Translations under genes and position numbers: made by a program
Shown here: piece after piece, positions 18,882 to 26,466 of the stretch
Position numbering within the stretch: position 1 is the first letter of the stretch
How the letters are laid out: each line of letters begins with the position of its first letter
Notes under the pieces: generated by a model
The model's input: only the letters and a program-made list of their open reading frames with translations
Databases searched by the model: none
What the model was told of the DNA's origin: nothing
Assembly (NCBI RefSeq): GCF_004403945.1
Contig: NZ_SOHM01000007.1
Span: 350,799 to 414,798, forward strand
Direction of reading: 5' to 3'
From: Cryobacterium lactosi
GTDB lineage: Bacteria > Actinomycetota > Actinomycetes > Actinomycetales > Microbacteriaceae
DNA length: 64,000 nucleotides

Positions 18882-19564
18882 TCGGCGGCCTGCCGACCTG
18901 ACGCGGCCTGGTCGGATTTGCGCTGGTCGGGTGAACTGGCGTGGGCGCGGCGCATCTGCGCGGCGAGGGATGGGCTGGCGTACGGACCGTCACCGTCCAG
19001 TTCGGCGAGGATCCGCTCGACGGTGTCGGCCGGTTTGTTCTGGCTCATCTTGTTCTTGGCCGTGAACCGGGTCACCCGCAGCCGGAACCCGACGGTGCCG
19101 GCCACGATCCGCGCAGCGTATTCGGCGTTCTCGACGGTGCCGTTCATCCGCCGGGGTGCGGGCAGGCGATCTTCGAAGTGGTCGACGAGAGCGGCGAGCA
19201 CTCGCAGGTTCTCCGCGTCGCTGAGGATCTCGGGTGTGCCGTGCAGGTGCGCGGTGACGAAATTCCAGGTGGGCACGGCGGGGCGGGCGTCGTACCAGCC
19301 GGGCGAGATGTATCCGTGTGGTCCCTGCACGATCACGAGCAGCTCGTGCGCGCCCAGCTCGTGCAGCTGCTCGTCCGGACGGCCCACGTGGCTGAGGAGC
19401 ACGATCTCACCGTCGGCCGCCGCCGGGTCCAGGATCACTGGATAGTGCGAGGCTACGAGCTCACCGGCATCGGTGTGGCTGATCAGGGACACCCACGGGT
19501 TCTCTCGGATCAGCCGGCGCACCTCATCGACCTGGTCGAGCGCGAAACTGGGGTTGGTTCTCAC
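18878..19564 (-). CDS. FMN-binding negative transcriptional regulator, PaiB-like
   Basis: A 228-residue protein of the PaiB / split-barrel flavin-reductase family. Visible hallmarks are the N-terminal ENPWVSLISH, the ASHYPVILD strand and the conserved centre GPHGYISPGWY, with TWNFVTAHLHG in the dimer core. PaiB of Bacillus represses sporulation and protease genes; in actinobacteria the role is less certain and an FMN-dependent enzyme activity is possible. The start is GTG at 19564 with AGGAG upstream. It overlaps the amidohydrolase by 4 nt. Confidence 0.85.
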   Translation of the reverse strand: MRTNPSFALDQVDEVRRLIRENPWVSLISHTDAGELVASHYPVILDPAAADGEIVLLSHVGRPDEQLHELGAHELLVIVQGPHGYISPGWYDARPAVPTWNFVTAHLHGTPEILSDAENLRVLAALVDHFEDRLPAPRRMNGTVENAEYAARIVAGTVGFRLRVTRFTAKNKMSQNKPADTVERILAELDGDGPYASPSLAAQMRRAHASSPDQRKSDQAASGRQAAE

Positions 19565-19642
19565 GGGGCAGGCTCCTGGTGCGATGCGGGGTCGGCGGCG
19601 GATGAAGCGGGACGGATGCCTGGACGGGGCCGGCGGTGCAGG

Positions 19643-20671
19643 TCAGGCCTGGCAGCGCGGACAATAGTAGAGCTTGCGGGCGCCCATCTCCTCGAGGGTG
19701 ATGTGGGTGCCGCAGACCCGGCAGGGCAGGCCCTCGCGCTTGTAGACCCAGTGCCGGTCGGCCCGGTTCTTCATCGCGAGCACGTAGGCCTCCCCGTCGA
19801 GGTCGTCCATGGTCATCATCTGGCCGGTGGCCACGCCGATGGCCAGCAGGTGCGCCCAGTCCCGCCAGAGGGCGCGCAGGCTCTCCTCGCTGAGGGACTT
19901 GCCGGGCGCGTGCGGGTTGATCCGGGCCCGGAACAGCAGCTCGGCCCGGTAGACGTTGCCGATGCCGCTGACCACGGATTGGTCCATCAAGAGCAGGCCG
20001 ATGCGGGTGGGCTTCTTGCGCACGGTGTCTACGAAGCGCTGTTCGGCCTCTGGCGTGTCGTCCAGCTGAGGGTCGGGTCCGAGCCGGTTCATCACCGCAT
20101 CCACCTGCGCCGGGTCGAGCACCTCGCAGGCCGTGGGGCCGCGGAGGTCGGCCGAGACGGTGTCGGTGAGCAGGCGCACCCGCACCTGGCCCACGGGTTC
20201 GGGCGGGAAGGTGTCCTCTGACGGTCCCTGAGCCTGTCGAAGGGTTTCCTGCTCGGCCATCCGCACCCGGGTGCGCCGGGGCGCACCGATGCTGTGCATC
20301 GAGTTCTCGCCGGCGGAGTCGAGCACCGCATCGCCGTCCGGCCCGGGCGAGGCGAGAGCGTCGAGGTCGGTGCCGCGCTGGTTGGTCTGCCCCATCCGGC
20401 CGTTGCTCGACGCGATGGTGGCGTCCATGATGATGTCGCCGGCGAAGTCCCAGGCGCCGTACATGCCCAGGTGAATCCGCAGCCAGAGCCCGTTGTCGAA
20501 CTCGAGGAACATCTGCTTGCCCACCGCGCGGGCATCCGTCATCACGTGGCCATCAAGCTGCGCCGCGCCGGCAGCGAACCGGCCCTGCGGGCTCGACAGG
20601 GAGACCCGACGGCCCACGAAGTTGCGCGCGAACTGGCGGGTGATGCGATGAACTGAATGACCCTCTGGCAC
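19643..20671 (-). CDS. Fpg/Nei family DNA glycosylase (endonuclease VIII type)
   Basis: Base-excision repair enzyme that removes oxidised pyrimidines or related lesions. The start is GTG at 20671, giving MPEGHSVHR, so Pro2 becomes the N-terminal nucleophile and Glu3 the general acid. The H2TH region is near SVVSGIGNVYRAELLF, and the C-terminal zinc finger has C317, C320, C337 and C340 (CRVC, CPRC). At 342 residues it is longer than usual; the extra segment (about residues 95-160, after DFAGDIIMDA) includes TLRQAQGPSE, which is the in-frame translation of a dispersed repeat. It follows rpiB by 33 nt. Confidence 0.9.
   Translation of the reverse strand: MPEGHSVHRITRQFARNFVGRRVSLSSPQGRFAAGAAQLDGHVMTDARAVGKQMFLEFDNGLWLRIHLGMYGAWDFAGDIIMDATIASSNGRMGQTNQRGTDLDALASPGPDGDAVLDSAGENSMHSIGAPRRTRVRMAEQETLRQAQGPSEDTFPPEPVGQVRVRLLTDTVSADLRGPTACEVLDPAQVDAVMNRLGPDPQLDDTPEAEQRFVDTVRKKPTRIGLLLMDQSVVSGIGNVYRAELLFRARINPHAPGKSLSEESLRALWRDWAHLLAIGVATGQMMTMDDLDGEAYVLAMKNRADRHWVYKREGLPCRVCGTHITLEEMGARKLYYCPRCQA
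20224..20246. repeat. Dispersed repeat (CCCTGAGCCTGTCGAAGGG) inside the glycosylase gene, copy 2
   Basis: The 19-nt core at 20226-20244 is translated in frame as part of an insertion in the Nei-type glycosylase (minus strand; residues TLRQAQGPSE). Its reverse complement shares TCGACAGGCTC with the element at 17344-17363. Confidence 0.6.
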
Positions 20672-20704
20672 GACGGCGCCTCTCGGACTCGGGTGGTGGA
20701 CAGG

Positions 20705-21190
20705 TCAGCTGAGGACGGTACCGGCGATGGTGCCCGTGTTCTCGTATTCGGCCAACTGGTCGATACGGCGCTGGTGGCGCTCCTCACCGGGGAACGGGGT
20801 GGCCACAAAGGTGTCGATGAAGGCGATCACGTCGTCGATGGGGTGCTGGCGGGCGCCGATCGCGATCACGTTGGCGTTGTTGTGCTCGCGGGCGAGGGTG
20901 GCCGTCGCCTGGTTCCAGACCAGCGCGGCCCGAGCACCGCGCACCTTGTTCGCGGCGATCTGCTCGCCGTTGCCCGATCCGCCGAACACCACACCGAGAG
21001 CGTCGACGCCGGCGGCTTGGTCGGCGACCACGGCCGCGGCCGCGCTGATGCAGAAAGCCGGGTAGTCATCGAGCGGGTCGTAGCTCGTCGGCCCGTGGTC
21101 AATGACCTCGTGGCCGGCGTCGCCCAGATGGCTGATCAGGTGCTTGCTGAAGTCGAGTCCGGCGTGGTCGGTGGCGATATGGATGCGCAT
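20705..21190 (-). CDS. rpiB: Ribose-5-phosphate isomerase B
   Basis: Interconverts ribose 5-phosphate and ribulose 5-phosphate in the pentose phosphate pathway. At 161 residues it is a standard RpiB/LacAB fold. The start IHIATDHAGLDFSKHL carries the substrate-binding Asp-His; GVVFGGSGNGEQIAANK holds the catalytic loop, where Ser in GGSGNG is in place of the E. coli Cys, as is usual in actinobacteria; REHNNANVIAIGAR follows. It sits between the DsbA-like and glycosylase genes, with its own weak leaderless-type promoter. Confidence 0.95.
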   Translation of the reverse strand: MRIHIATDHAGLDFSKHLISHLGDAGHEVIDHGPTSYDPLDDYPAFCISAAAAVVADQAAGVDALGVVFGGSGNGEQIAANKVRGARAALVWNQATATLAREHNNANVIAIGARQHPIDDVIAFIDTFVATPFPGEERHQRRIDQLAEYENTGTIAGTVLS

Positions 21191-21197
21191 GCTCAGC

Positions 21198-21203
21198 AGT
21201 CTA
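21198..21203 (-). promoter_or_regulatory. Possible -10 box of rpiB
   Basis: TAGACT on the minus strand with a 7-nt spacer to the ATG at 21190. It may provide leaderless expression in addition to read-through from the upstream DsbA-like gene. Confidence 0.4.
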
Positions 21204-21230
21204 TTTTGTCAAGCCCGGGCGGCGCGGGCG

Positions 21231-21857
21231 CTACTCTGCGCCCGCGACGAGCGCAGGCGCGAAGATCGGGTCGCGGGTGCGGCTGCGCTTGATCTCGAAG
21301 AACCCGTCATAGCCGGCCACGGCCACCACTCCGTCCCAGAGGGCGAGGGCCTGGTCACCGGTCGGTGCCGGTGAGATGACCGGGCCGAAGAAGGCCACGT
21401 CGTTCACCGCGATCACCGGAGTTCCGACATCCTGGCCCACCCGGTTGATGCCGTCGAAGTGGCTGGCGCGCATCTGCGCGTCGAACTCGTCGCTCTCGGC
21501 GTAACGGGCGAAGTCGGCCGGCAGACCCACCTCGGCGAGCGCCGCGGGAATCACTGAATCGGCATCCGAGTTGCCCTCGTGGTGGATTCGGGTGCCCAGT
21601 GCGTCGTACAGCGCCTTGACCGTCTCCTGGCCGTGCAGCTCCTGCGCGGCCTGCACCAGGCGGGTGTATTTGAGAGCTCGCGGGAAGAACGCGCGGTACT
21701 CCTCGCTCACATCGTTGTTCTCGTTCAGCACCGCCAGGCTCATCACCTGCCAGCTCACCTCGAAACCGCGCAGATCACTCACCTCGTCTACCCAACGAGA
21801 AGTCATCCAGGCCCAGGGGCAGGAGGGGTCGAACCAGAAGGTCACAGAGTCGCTCAT
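21231..21857 (-). CDS. DsbA-like thioredoxin-fold oxidoreductase (Rv2466c / mycothiol-dependent reductase family)
   Basis: A cytoplasmic thioredoxin-fold protein of 208 residues with no signal peptide. It begins with the family stretch VTFWFDPSCPWAWMTSRW; the helical insertion and the cis-Pro region GTPVIAV are in place. In Mycobacterium tuberculosis the homologue uses mycothiol/mycoredoxin chemistry with a CxxC site. Here the corresponding site reads C-P-W-A, so only one cysteine is present, implying a monothiol mechanism if it is active. It is the first gene of the unit with rpiB and the glycosylase, a gene order I recall from mycobacteria. Confidence 0.85.
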   Translation of the reverse strand: MSDSVTFWFDPSCPWAWMTSRWVDEVSDLRGFEVSWQVMSLAVLNENNDVSEEYRAFFPRALKYTRLVQAAQELHGQETVKALYDALGTRIHHEGNSDADSVIPAALAEVGLPADFARYAESDEFDAQMRASHFDGINRVGQDVGTPVIAVNDVAFFGPVISPAPTGDQALALWDGVVAVAGYDGFFEIKRSRTRDPIFAPALVAGAE

Positions 21858-21863
21858 CGACCC

Positions 21864-21869
21864 AGCCTA
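21864..21869 (-). promoter_or_regulatory. -10 box of the DsbA-like/rpiB/glycosylase operon (leaderless)
   Basis: TAGGCT with exactly 6 nt before the ATG at 21857. Confidence 0.5.
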
Positions 21870-21969
21870 AGCGAGTCGAAGGTGCCGCAATTCCCCCGAA
21901 CGGGGCATCCCAAAACTCGGCTAAAGCCCTGTCCAGGGCAGCTATCGAAACCAAAATGCCTGATACTGC

Positions 21970-22140
21970 GGCAAATTGCGCTAAAATTATCGCTTATGCC
22001 CACTGAGGGGCGGCCCCGCATCCGGGGCACATGACCTCCATCTGAGGCATCTCACGACCTCCCACCGAGGCCTGACGTGTCTGCGCAAGAGTCATGTCAT
22101 GACCTCCACAAGAGGCATCTCTACAGTCAGAAAGTGACTC
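21970..22140 (+). promoter_or_regulatory. Promoter and repetitive leader of the MHS transporter gene
   Basis: An AT-rich block at 21973-21997 contains TAAAAT (21982-21987), a plausible -10 box. A 6-bp hairpin, GCCCCG-CATC-CGGGGC, follows at 22013-22028. Then come three copies of GACCTCC-n5-GAGGC at 22033-22051, 22056-22074 and 22101-22119, each with a small CCTC/GAGG palindrome. A 12-codon open frame runs from ATG at 22099 to a stop at 22135-22137, 3 nt before the transporter start. The rest of 21858-22030 shows nothing else I recognise. Confidence 0.45.
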
Positions 22141-23715
22141 ATGTCAAACTCTATTAATGGTGCTGATCGCGCCGTGAAGAAGATCAAGAAGCCGCTGCTT
22201 CGTCGGCGGTTGAAGGTGTCCGACGTCAACGTCGTCGACCGTCCCGTTCTGAAGAAGGCCCTGGGCGGCACCATCGTCGGAAACACCATGGAATGGTACG
22301 ACGTCGGTGTCTTCGGGTACCTCATCACCACCATGGGTCCCGTCTTCCTCCCCGAGGCCGACCCGACCGTGCAGACCCTGTTCCTGCTCGGTACCTTCGC
22401 TGCCACCTTCATCGCCCGCCCACTCGGTGGCGTGTTCTTCGGTTGGCTCGGCGACAAGCTCGGCCGCCAGAGGGTGCTCGCCATGACGCTGATGCTCATG
22501 GCCGCGTCGACCTTCGTGGTCGGTATCTTGCCCGGCTACGCCCAGCTGGGCATCTGGGCCGCAGTGCTGCTCGTGCTGACCAAGCTCGTGCAGGGCTTCT
22601 CCACCGGTGGCGAGTATGCCGGTGCCACCACCTTCGTCAGCGAGCACGCCCCGGACAAGAAGCGCGGCTTCCTCGCCAGCTTCCTCGACATGGGCAGCTA
22701 CCTCGGCTTCGCCATCGGTGCGGCTCTCGTATCGATCCTGCAGGTCACCCTCGGCCAGGCCGCTATGGAGGAGTGGGGCTGGCGTCTGCCGTTCCTGCTC
22801 GCAGGTCCCCTCGGCCTGATCGCGATCTACTTCCGGATGAAGATCGAGGAGTCTCCTGCGTTCCAGGCCAGCCTGGACGCCCAGGAAGCCGCGCTGAAGG
22901 ACCCGAACACCATCGACGATGACAGCATCCCCAAGGGCCCTCTCGCCATCTTCAAGAACTATTGGCGCGGTATCGTGCTCGCGATGATCCTCGTGGCCGC
23001 CGCGAACACCGTCGGCTACGCCCTCACCTCGTACATGCCCACGTACCTCACCACGACCATGGGGTACGACCCCGTGCACGGAACCCTGCTGACCATCCCG
23101 ATCCTCGTGATCATGGCATGCTGCATCCCGCTCACCGGTCGCCTCAGCGACAAGATCGGCCGCCGCCCGGTGCTGTGGATGGGCTCGATCAGCGCCGTGG
23201 TGTTGTCCATCCCCGCGTTCCTGCTCATCGGCGCCGGCTCGATCTGGACGACACTCCTGGGTCTGGCCCTGATCGCCATGCCCGTGACGTTCTACGTCGC
23301 CAACCTCGCCTCGGCGCTGCCGGCCCTGTTCCCCACGGCCAGCCGCTACGGCGCAATGGGTATCGCCTACAACTTCGCGGTCGCGATTTTCGGCGGCACG
23401 GCGCCGTTCATCATCGACGCGCTCATCGTGGGCACCGGCAACGACATGATGCCGGCCTACTACCTGATGGCCACCTCGTTCATCGGTGGTATCAGCATCT
23501 TCTGGCTCAAGGAATCCGCGAACCGCCCGCTGCCCGGCTCCATGCCGAGCGTGGAATCGGTCGAAGAGGCCCAGGAACTCGTTGACGGCCAGTTCGAGAA
23601 CCCGCTGCTCGACCACGACGAGATGCCGTTCGACGCCACATTCGAGCCGCCGACCTCGTCGATGGACCTGAGCGCGCTCAAGACCGACCCCGAGCACGAG
23701 CCCGCCAAGGTCTAG
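22141..23715 (+). CDS. MFS transporter, metabolite:H+ symporter (MHS, ProP-like) family
   Basis: Predicted proton-coupled uptake permease with 12 membrane segments in 524 residues. MHS hallmarks include the first helix GNTMEWYDVGVFGYL, the long A-motif GGVFFGWLGDKLGRQRVL, and KLVQGFSTGGEYAGA in the third/fourth helix region. Relatives carry proline/betaine, citrate, shikimate or other organic acids; the substrate is not determined here. The hydrophilic N-terminus (about 40 residues, Lys/Arg-rich) and acidic C-tail are cytoplasmic. No strong Shine-Dalgarno is seen at the ATG; the leader upstream is unusual and may couple translation. Confidence 0.9.
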   Translation: MSNSINGADRAVKKIKKPLLRRRLKVSDVNVVDRPVLKKALGGTIVGNTMEWYDVGVFGYLITTMGPVFLPEADPTVQTLFLLGTFAATFIARPLGGVFFGWLGDKLGRQRVLAMTLMLMAASTFVVGILPGYAQLGIWAAVLLVLTKLVQGFSTGGEYAGATTFVSEHAPDKKRGFLASFLDMGSYLGFAIGAALVSILQVTLGQAAMEEWGWRLPFLLAGPLGLIAIYFRMKIEESPAFQASLDAQEAALKDPNTIDDDSIPKGPLAIFKNYWRGIVLAMILVAAANTVGYALTSYMPTYLTTTMGYDPVHGTLLTIPILVIMACCIPLTGRLSDKIGRRPVLWMGSISAVVLSIPAFLLIGAGSIWTTLLGLALIAMPVTFYVANLASALPALFPTASRYGAMGIAYNFAVAIFGGTAPFIIDALIVGTGNDMMPAYYLMATSFIGGISIFWLKESANRPLPGSMPSVESVEEAQELVDGQFENPLLDHDEMPFDATFEPPTSSMDLSALKTDPEHEPAKV

Positions 23716-23767
23716 CCTCACCGCGCACCGCCCGTCCTCCCTGTGAGGGCCCGCCTCTTCTCGAGGT

Positions 23768-23835
23768 GACTGTGGCCGGTGCGGACAATTGTTCCCCGCA
23801 CACCGGGCGCAATTGTCCGCACCGGCTACAGTTGT
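23768..23835. repeat. Inverted pair of GGACAATTG repeat units
   Basis: Two units face each other. GCCGGTGCGGACAATTG (23775-23791) and its exact reverse complement (23810-23826) form a 17-bp stem around an 18-nt loop; flanking ACTGT/ACAGT extends it. A single related unit is at 63865-63900. It lies between two plus-strand genes and can also act as a terminator for the transporter gene, whose stop is 52 nt upstream. Confidence 0.7.
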
Positions 23836-23870
23836 CTGCGCACCCGGCCGTCTGAGAGGATGCGCCGTCG

Positions 23871-23876
23871 TAGAAT
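23871..23876 (+). promoter_or_regulatory. -10 box of the zinc-ribbon SDR gene (leaderless)
   Basis: TAGAAT followed by 6 nt (TCTCTG) and the ATG at 23883. No ribosome-binding site is present. Confidence 0.5.
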
Positions 23877-23882
23877 TCTCTG

Positions 23883-25427
23883 ATGACCACCGAGCAACAC
23901 CCGCAGGGCGCACCCGCCGATTCAGCGTCCGCCGAGTCCCTCAGCAACACGACCGCCGGCGACGCATCCGCCGGCCCCGCCATCGACCCGAAGGACCTCG
24001 AGGTGGCCCTCCGTGTGCTCGCGTCGCTGGCCACCATCGACCCGGACGACCCCGACTTCGTCACCGTGCGCCAGGCCACTGCCAAGATGTTCAAGTCGGT
24101 CAAGACCGTGCGCCGGCACGAGAAGCGCCAACTGATCGCGGACGCCGACCGTGAGGTCATCGCGGCCACCGCCACCGGAGCTCCCACCCGCATCGACGAC
24201 GAGACCATCGGCGCACAGCTGCGCCTGGGCACCGACCGGCCCAGCGCCGGCGAGCTGCTCGTGCCCCGGGCCTGCTACATCTGCAAACAGAAGTACACCC
24301 TGGTGGATGCGTTCTACCACCAGCTCTGCCCGAGCTGCGCGGCGATGAGCCACACCAAGCGCGACGCCCGCACCGACCTCACCGGCAAGCGTGCCCTGCT
24401 CACCGGCGGGCGCGCCAAGATCGGCATGTACATCGCGCTGCGGTTGCTGCGTGACGGCGCGCACACGACCATCACGACCCGATTCCCGCGCGACGCCGTG
24501 CGACGGTTCAGCGCTATGCCGGACTCCAAGGACTGGCTGCACCGCCTGCGGGTGGTGGGCATCGACCTGCGGGACCCGGCGCAGGTGATCGGCCTGGCCG
24601 ACTCCGTCGCCGCTCAGGGCCCGTTGGACATCCTGATCAACAACGCCGCCCAGACCGTGCGCCGCTCCCCCGGCTCCTACTCCCCCCTGGTTGAGGCCGA
24701 GTCGTCGCCGCTGCCGGACGGGGAGCTGCCCGAGATCGTCTCCTTCGGGCACACCAATGACGCGCATCCCACCGCGCTCGCCGCCTCGGTGGCCAGCCAC
24801 CCGATCCTGGCCGCCGCGGCGACCGGCGCCGCCCTCACCGCGGACGACCTCACCGCGCTGGCACTGGCACCCGGGTCGTCCTCGCTCGCTCGGCTGAACG
24901 CGGGCACCGCCATCGACGCCGGCGGCCTGGTGCCCGACCTGCACGAGGAGAACAGCTGGACGGCCAACGTCGAAGACGTCGACCCCCTCGAGATGCTCGA
25001 GGTGCAGCTGTGCAACACCACAGCCCCGTTCCTGCTGGTCAGCCGGCTCCGCGCCTCGATGGCCGCATCCGACGCTCGCCGCACCTACATCGTGAACGTG
25101 TCGGCGATGGAGGGTGTCTTCGGCCGCGGCTACAAGGGCCCCGGCCACCCGCACACCAATATGGCCAAGGCTGCGCTCAACATGCTCACCCGCACCAGCG
25201 CCAAGGAGATGCTCTCCGACGGCATCCTGATGACGAGCGTCGACACCGGCTGGATCACCGACGAGCGCCCGCATCCCACCAAGATCCGCCTGGCCGAGGA
25301 GGGCTTCCACGCTCCGCTCGACCTGGTCGACGGCGCCGCCCGGGTCTACGACCCCATCGTGCGCGGGGAGGCCGGCGAGGACATCCACGGCGTCTTCCTC
25401 AAGGACTACCGCCCCGGCACCTGGTAG
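23883..25427 (+). CDS. Large SDR-family protein with N-terminal zinc ribbon
   Basis: A 514-residue fusion. Residues 1-35 are low-complexity; 36-90 form a helical region (VRQATAKMFKSVKTVRRHEKR); a CxxC...CxxC zinc ribbon lies at C131, C134, C149 and C152; from about 165 a Rossmann SDR domain begins (LTGGRAKIG, 173-181) with ILINNAAQTVRR. The usual YxxxK catalytic pair is not intact: the lysine is K429 (TNMAK) but the tyrosine position is T425. A long insertion between the NNA motif and the C-terminal half is also atypical. The function is unknown; it may be a non-canonical oxidoreductase or a nucleotide-binding regulator. The gene stands alone with a leaderless-type promoter. Confidence 0.8.
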   Translation: MTTEQHPQGAPADSASAESLSNTTAGDASAGPAIDPKDLEVALRVLASLATIDPDDPDFVTVRQATAKMFKSVKTVRRHEKRQLIADADREVIAATATGAPTRIDDETIGAQLRLGTDRPSAGELLVPRACYICKQKYTLVDAFYHQLCPSCAAMSHTKRDARTDLTGKRALLTGGRAKIGMYIALRLLRDGAHTTITTRFPRDAVRRFSAMPDSKDWLHRLRVVGIDLRDPAQVIGLADSVAAQGPLDILINNAAQTVRRSPGSYSPLVEAESSPLPDGELPEIVSFGHTNDAHPTALAASVASHPILAAAATGAALTADDLTALALAPGSSSLARLNAGTAIDAGGLVPDLHEENSWTANVEDVDPLEMLEVQLCNTTAPFLLVSRLRASMAASDARRTYIVNVSAMEGVFGRGYKGPGHPHTNMAKAALNMLTRTSAKEMLSDGILMTSVDTGWITDERPHPTKIRLAEEGFHAPLDLVDGAARVYDPIVRGEAGEDIHGVFLKDYRPGTW

Positions 25428-25442
25428 CCCCACTTCCCTCCC

Positions 25443-25503
25443 CGCGAACTGTGAGAAAAGCCCCATAAATCTCGATTTTGAGGTGCTTAGCTCACAGTTC
25501 GCG
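25443..25503. repeat. 61-nt palindromic repeat, copy A
   Basis: Two 22-nt arms around a 17-nt centre. The left arm begins CGCGAACTGTGAG; the right arm ends CTCACAGTTCGCG. It lies 15 nt after the SDR stop, between two co-directional genes. Copies B and C are at 32901-32961 and 35078-35138. Confidence 0.85.
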
Positions 25504-25557
25504 GAAGGGAATGGCGGCACTCCCGGGCGCCTCACCGTGAGTGTCGGTGGGCGCCGA

Positions 25558-25563
25558 TAGGGT
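25558..25563 (+). promoter_or_regulatory. -10 box of the exonuclease gene (leaderless)
   Basis: TAGGGT, then CGGAGC (6 nt), then the GTG start at 25570. Confidence 0.5.
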
Positions 25564-25569
25564 CGGAGC

Positions 25570-26325
25570 GTGCAGACAACTACCGCGAAGACCGCCATCG
25601 CCGACATCCCCTCGCTGTGTGTGTTCGACCTGGAGACCACAGGGGTGAACACCGACGAGGACCGCATCGTCACGTGCTTCATCGGCCGGGTCATGCGTGA
25701 CGGAACTGTGAACGGCTCGTACAGTTGGCTGCTCAACCCGGGCATTCCCATCCCCGACGGGGCTTCCGCCATCCACGGCATCACCGATGAGGTCGCCACA
25801 CGCGACGGGGCCGACCCGGCCACCGCGATCGCCGAGATGCTCACCGTTCTGCGCCGCAGCATCGAGGGCGGTCGCCCGATCGTGGCCTACAACGCCAGCT
25901 TCGACCTCTCCATGCTCAACTCCGAGGCCCGCCGCTACGGCCTGGCGCCCATCGAGGACTTCGGCCCGGTGCTCGACCCGTATGTGATCGACAAGGCCAT
26001 CGACCGGTACCGCAAGGGCAAGCGCACCCTGGTGGCCACAGCGGAGTACTACGGCGTGCTGCTCGAGGGTGCCCACGACGCCGAAGCGGATGCCGTGGCC
26101 ACCGGCCGGGTGGCCTGGGCGTTGCTGGCCAAAACCGAGGAGACCGACCTGCACACCCTGCACGACCGCCAGGTCGGCTGGGCGTTGGAGCAGGCGCAGA
26201 GCTTTCAGGCATACCTGCGCAAGTCCAAGGGCGACGACCTGATCGTCATCGACGGGGCGTGGCCGATCCGGGTTGGTGCCGACCGCGCGAGCGCTGTGCC
26301 CGTGCTCATCGCTCCCCCGGCGTAA
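25570..26325 (+). CDS. DEDDh 3'-5' exonuclease (DNA polymerase III epsilon-like)
   Basis: A 251-residue RNase T/epsilon-fold exonuclease. Exo I is D20/E22 (VFDLETTG), exo II is the Asp in AYNASFDLSML, and the exo III DEDDh motif is HDAEADA. No polymerase-associated or helicase domain is attached, so it is either a free proofreading-like or repair/RNA exonuclease. The C-terminal region after about residue 195 (WALEQAQSFQAYLRKSKG) is helical and typical of actinobacterial stand-alone members. It starts with GTG in a leaderless context downstream of palindrome copy A. Confidence 0.88.
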   Translation: MQTTTAKTAIADIPSLCVFDLETTGVNTDEDRIVTCFIGRVMRDGTVNGSYSWLLNPGIPIPDGASAIHGITDEVATRDGADPATAIAEMLTVLRRSIEGGRPIVAYNASFDLSMLNSEARRYGLAPIEDFGPVLDPYVIDKAIDRYRKGKRTLVATAEYYGVLLEGAHDAEADAVATGRVAWALLAKTEETDLHTLHDRQVGWALEQAQSFQAYLRKSKGDDLIVIDGAWPIRVGADRASAVPVLIAPPA

Positions 26326-26466
26326 CCGCCCCGCGCGCGCACCAACCTTCGGCGCCCGTTCTGCGGCCCCCGGCCTCCTCGGGTGCGCTGCCGTCGCCAC
26401 CGTGGCTAGGCTTGTTCCCTATGCGGATGCGCCAGAAGCGCCCCCGAGACGAAAATGGAGAAACCG

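Noticed and set aside
23922..25862. Long minus-strand open frame opposite the zinc-ribbon SDR gene
   Set aside because: A shadow of the real gene in GC-rich DNA; His/Gly/Val-rich composition with no motif, and it also crosses the 61-nt palindrome.
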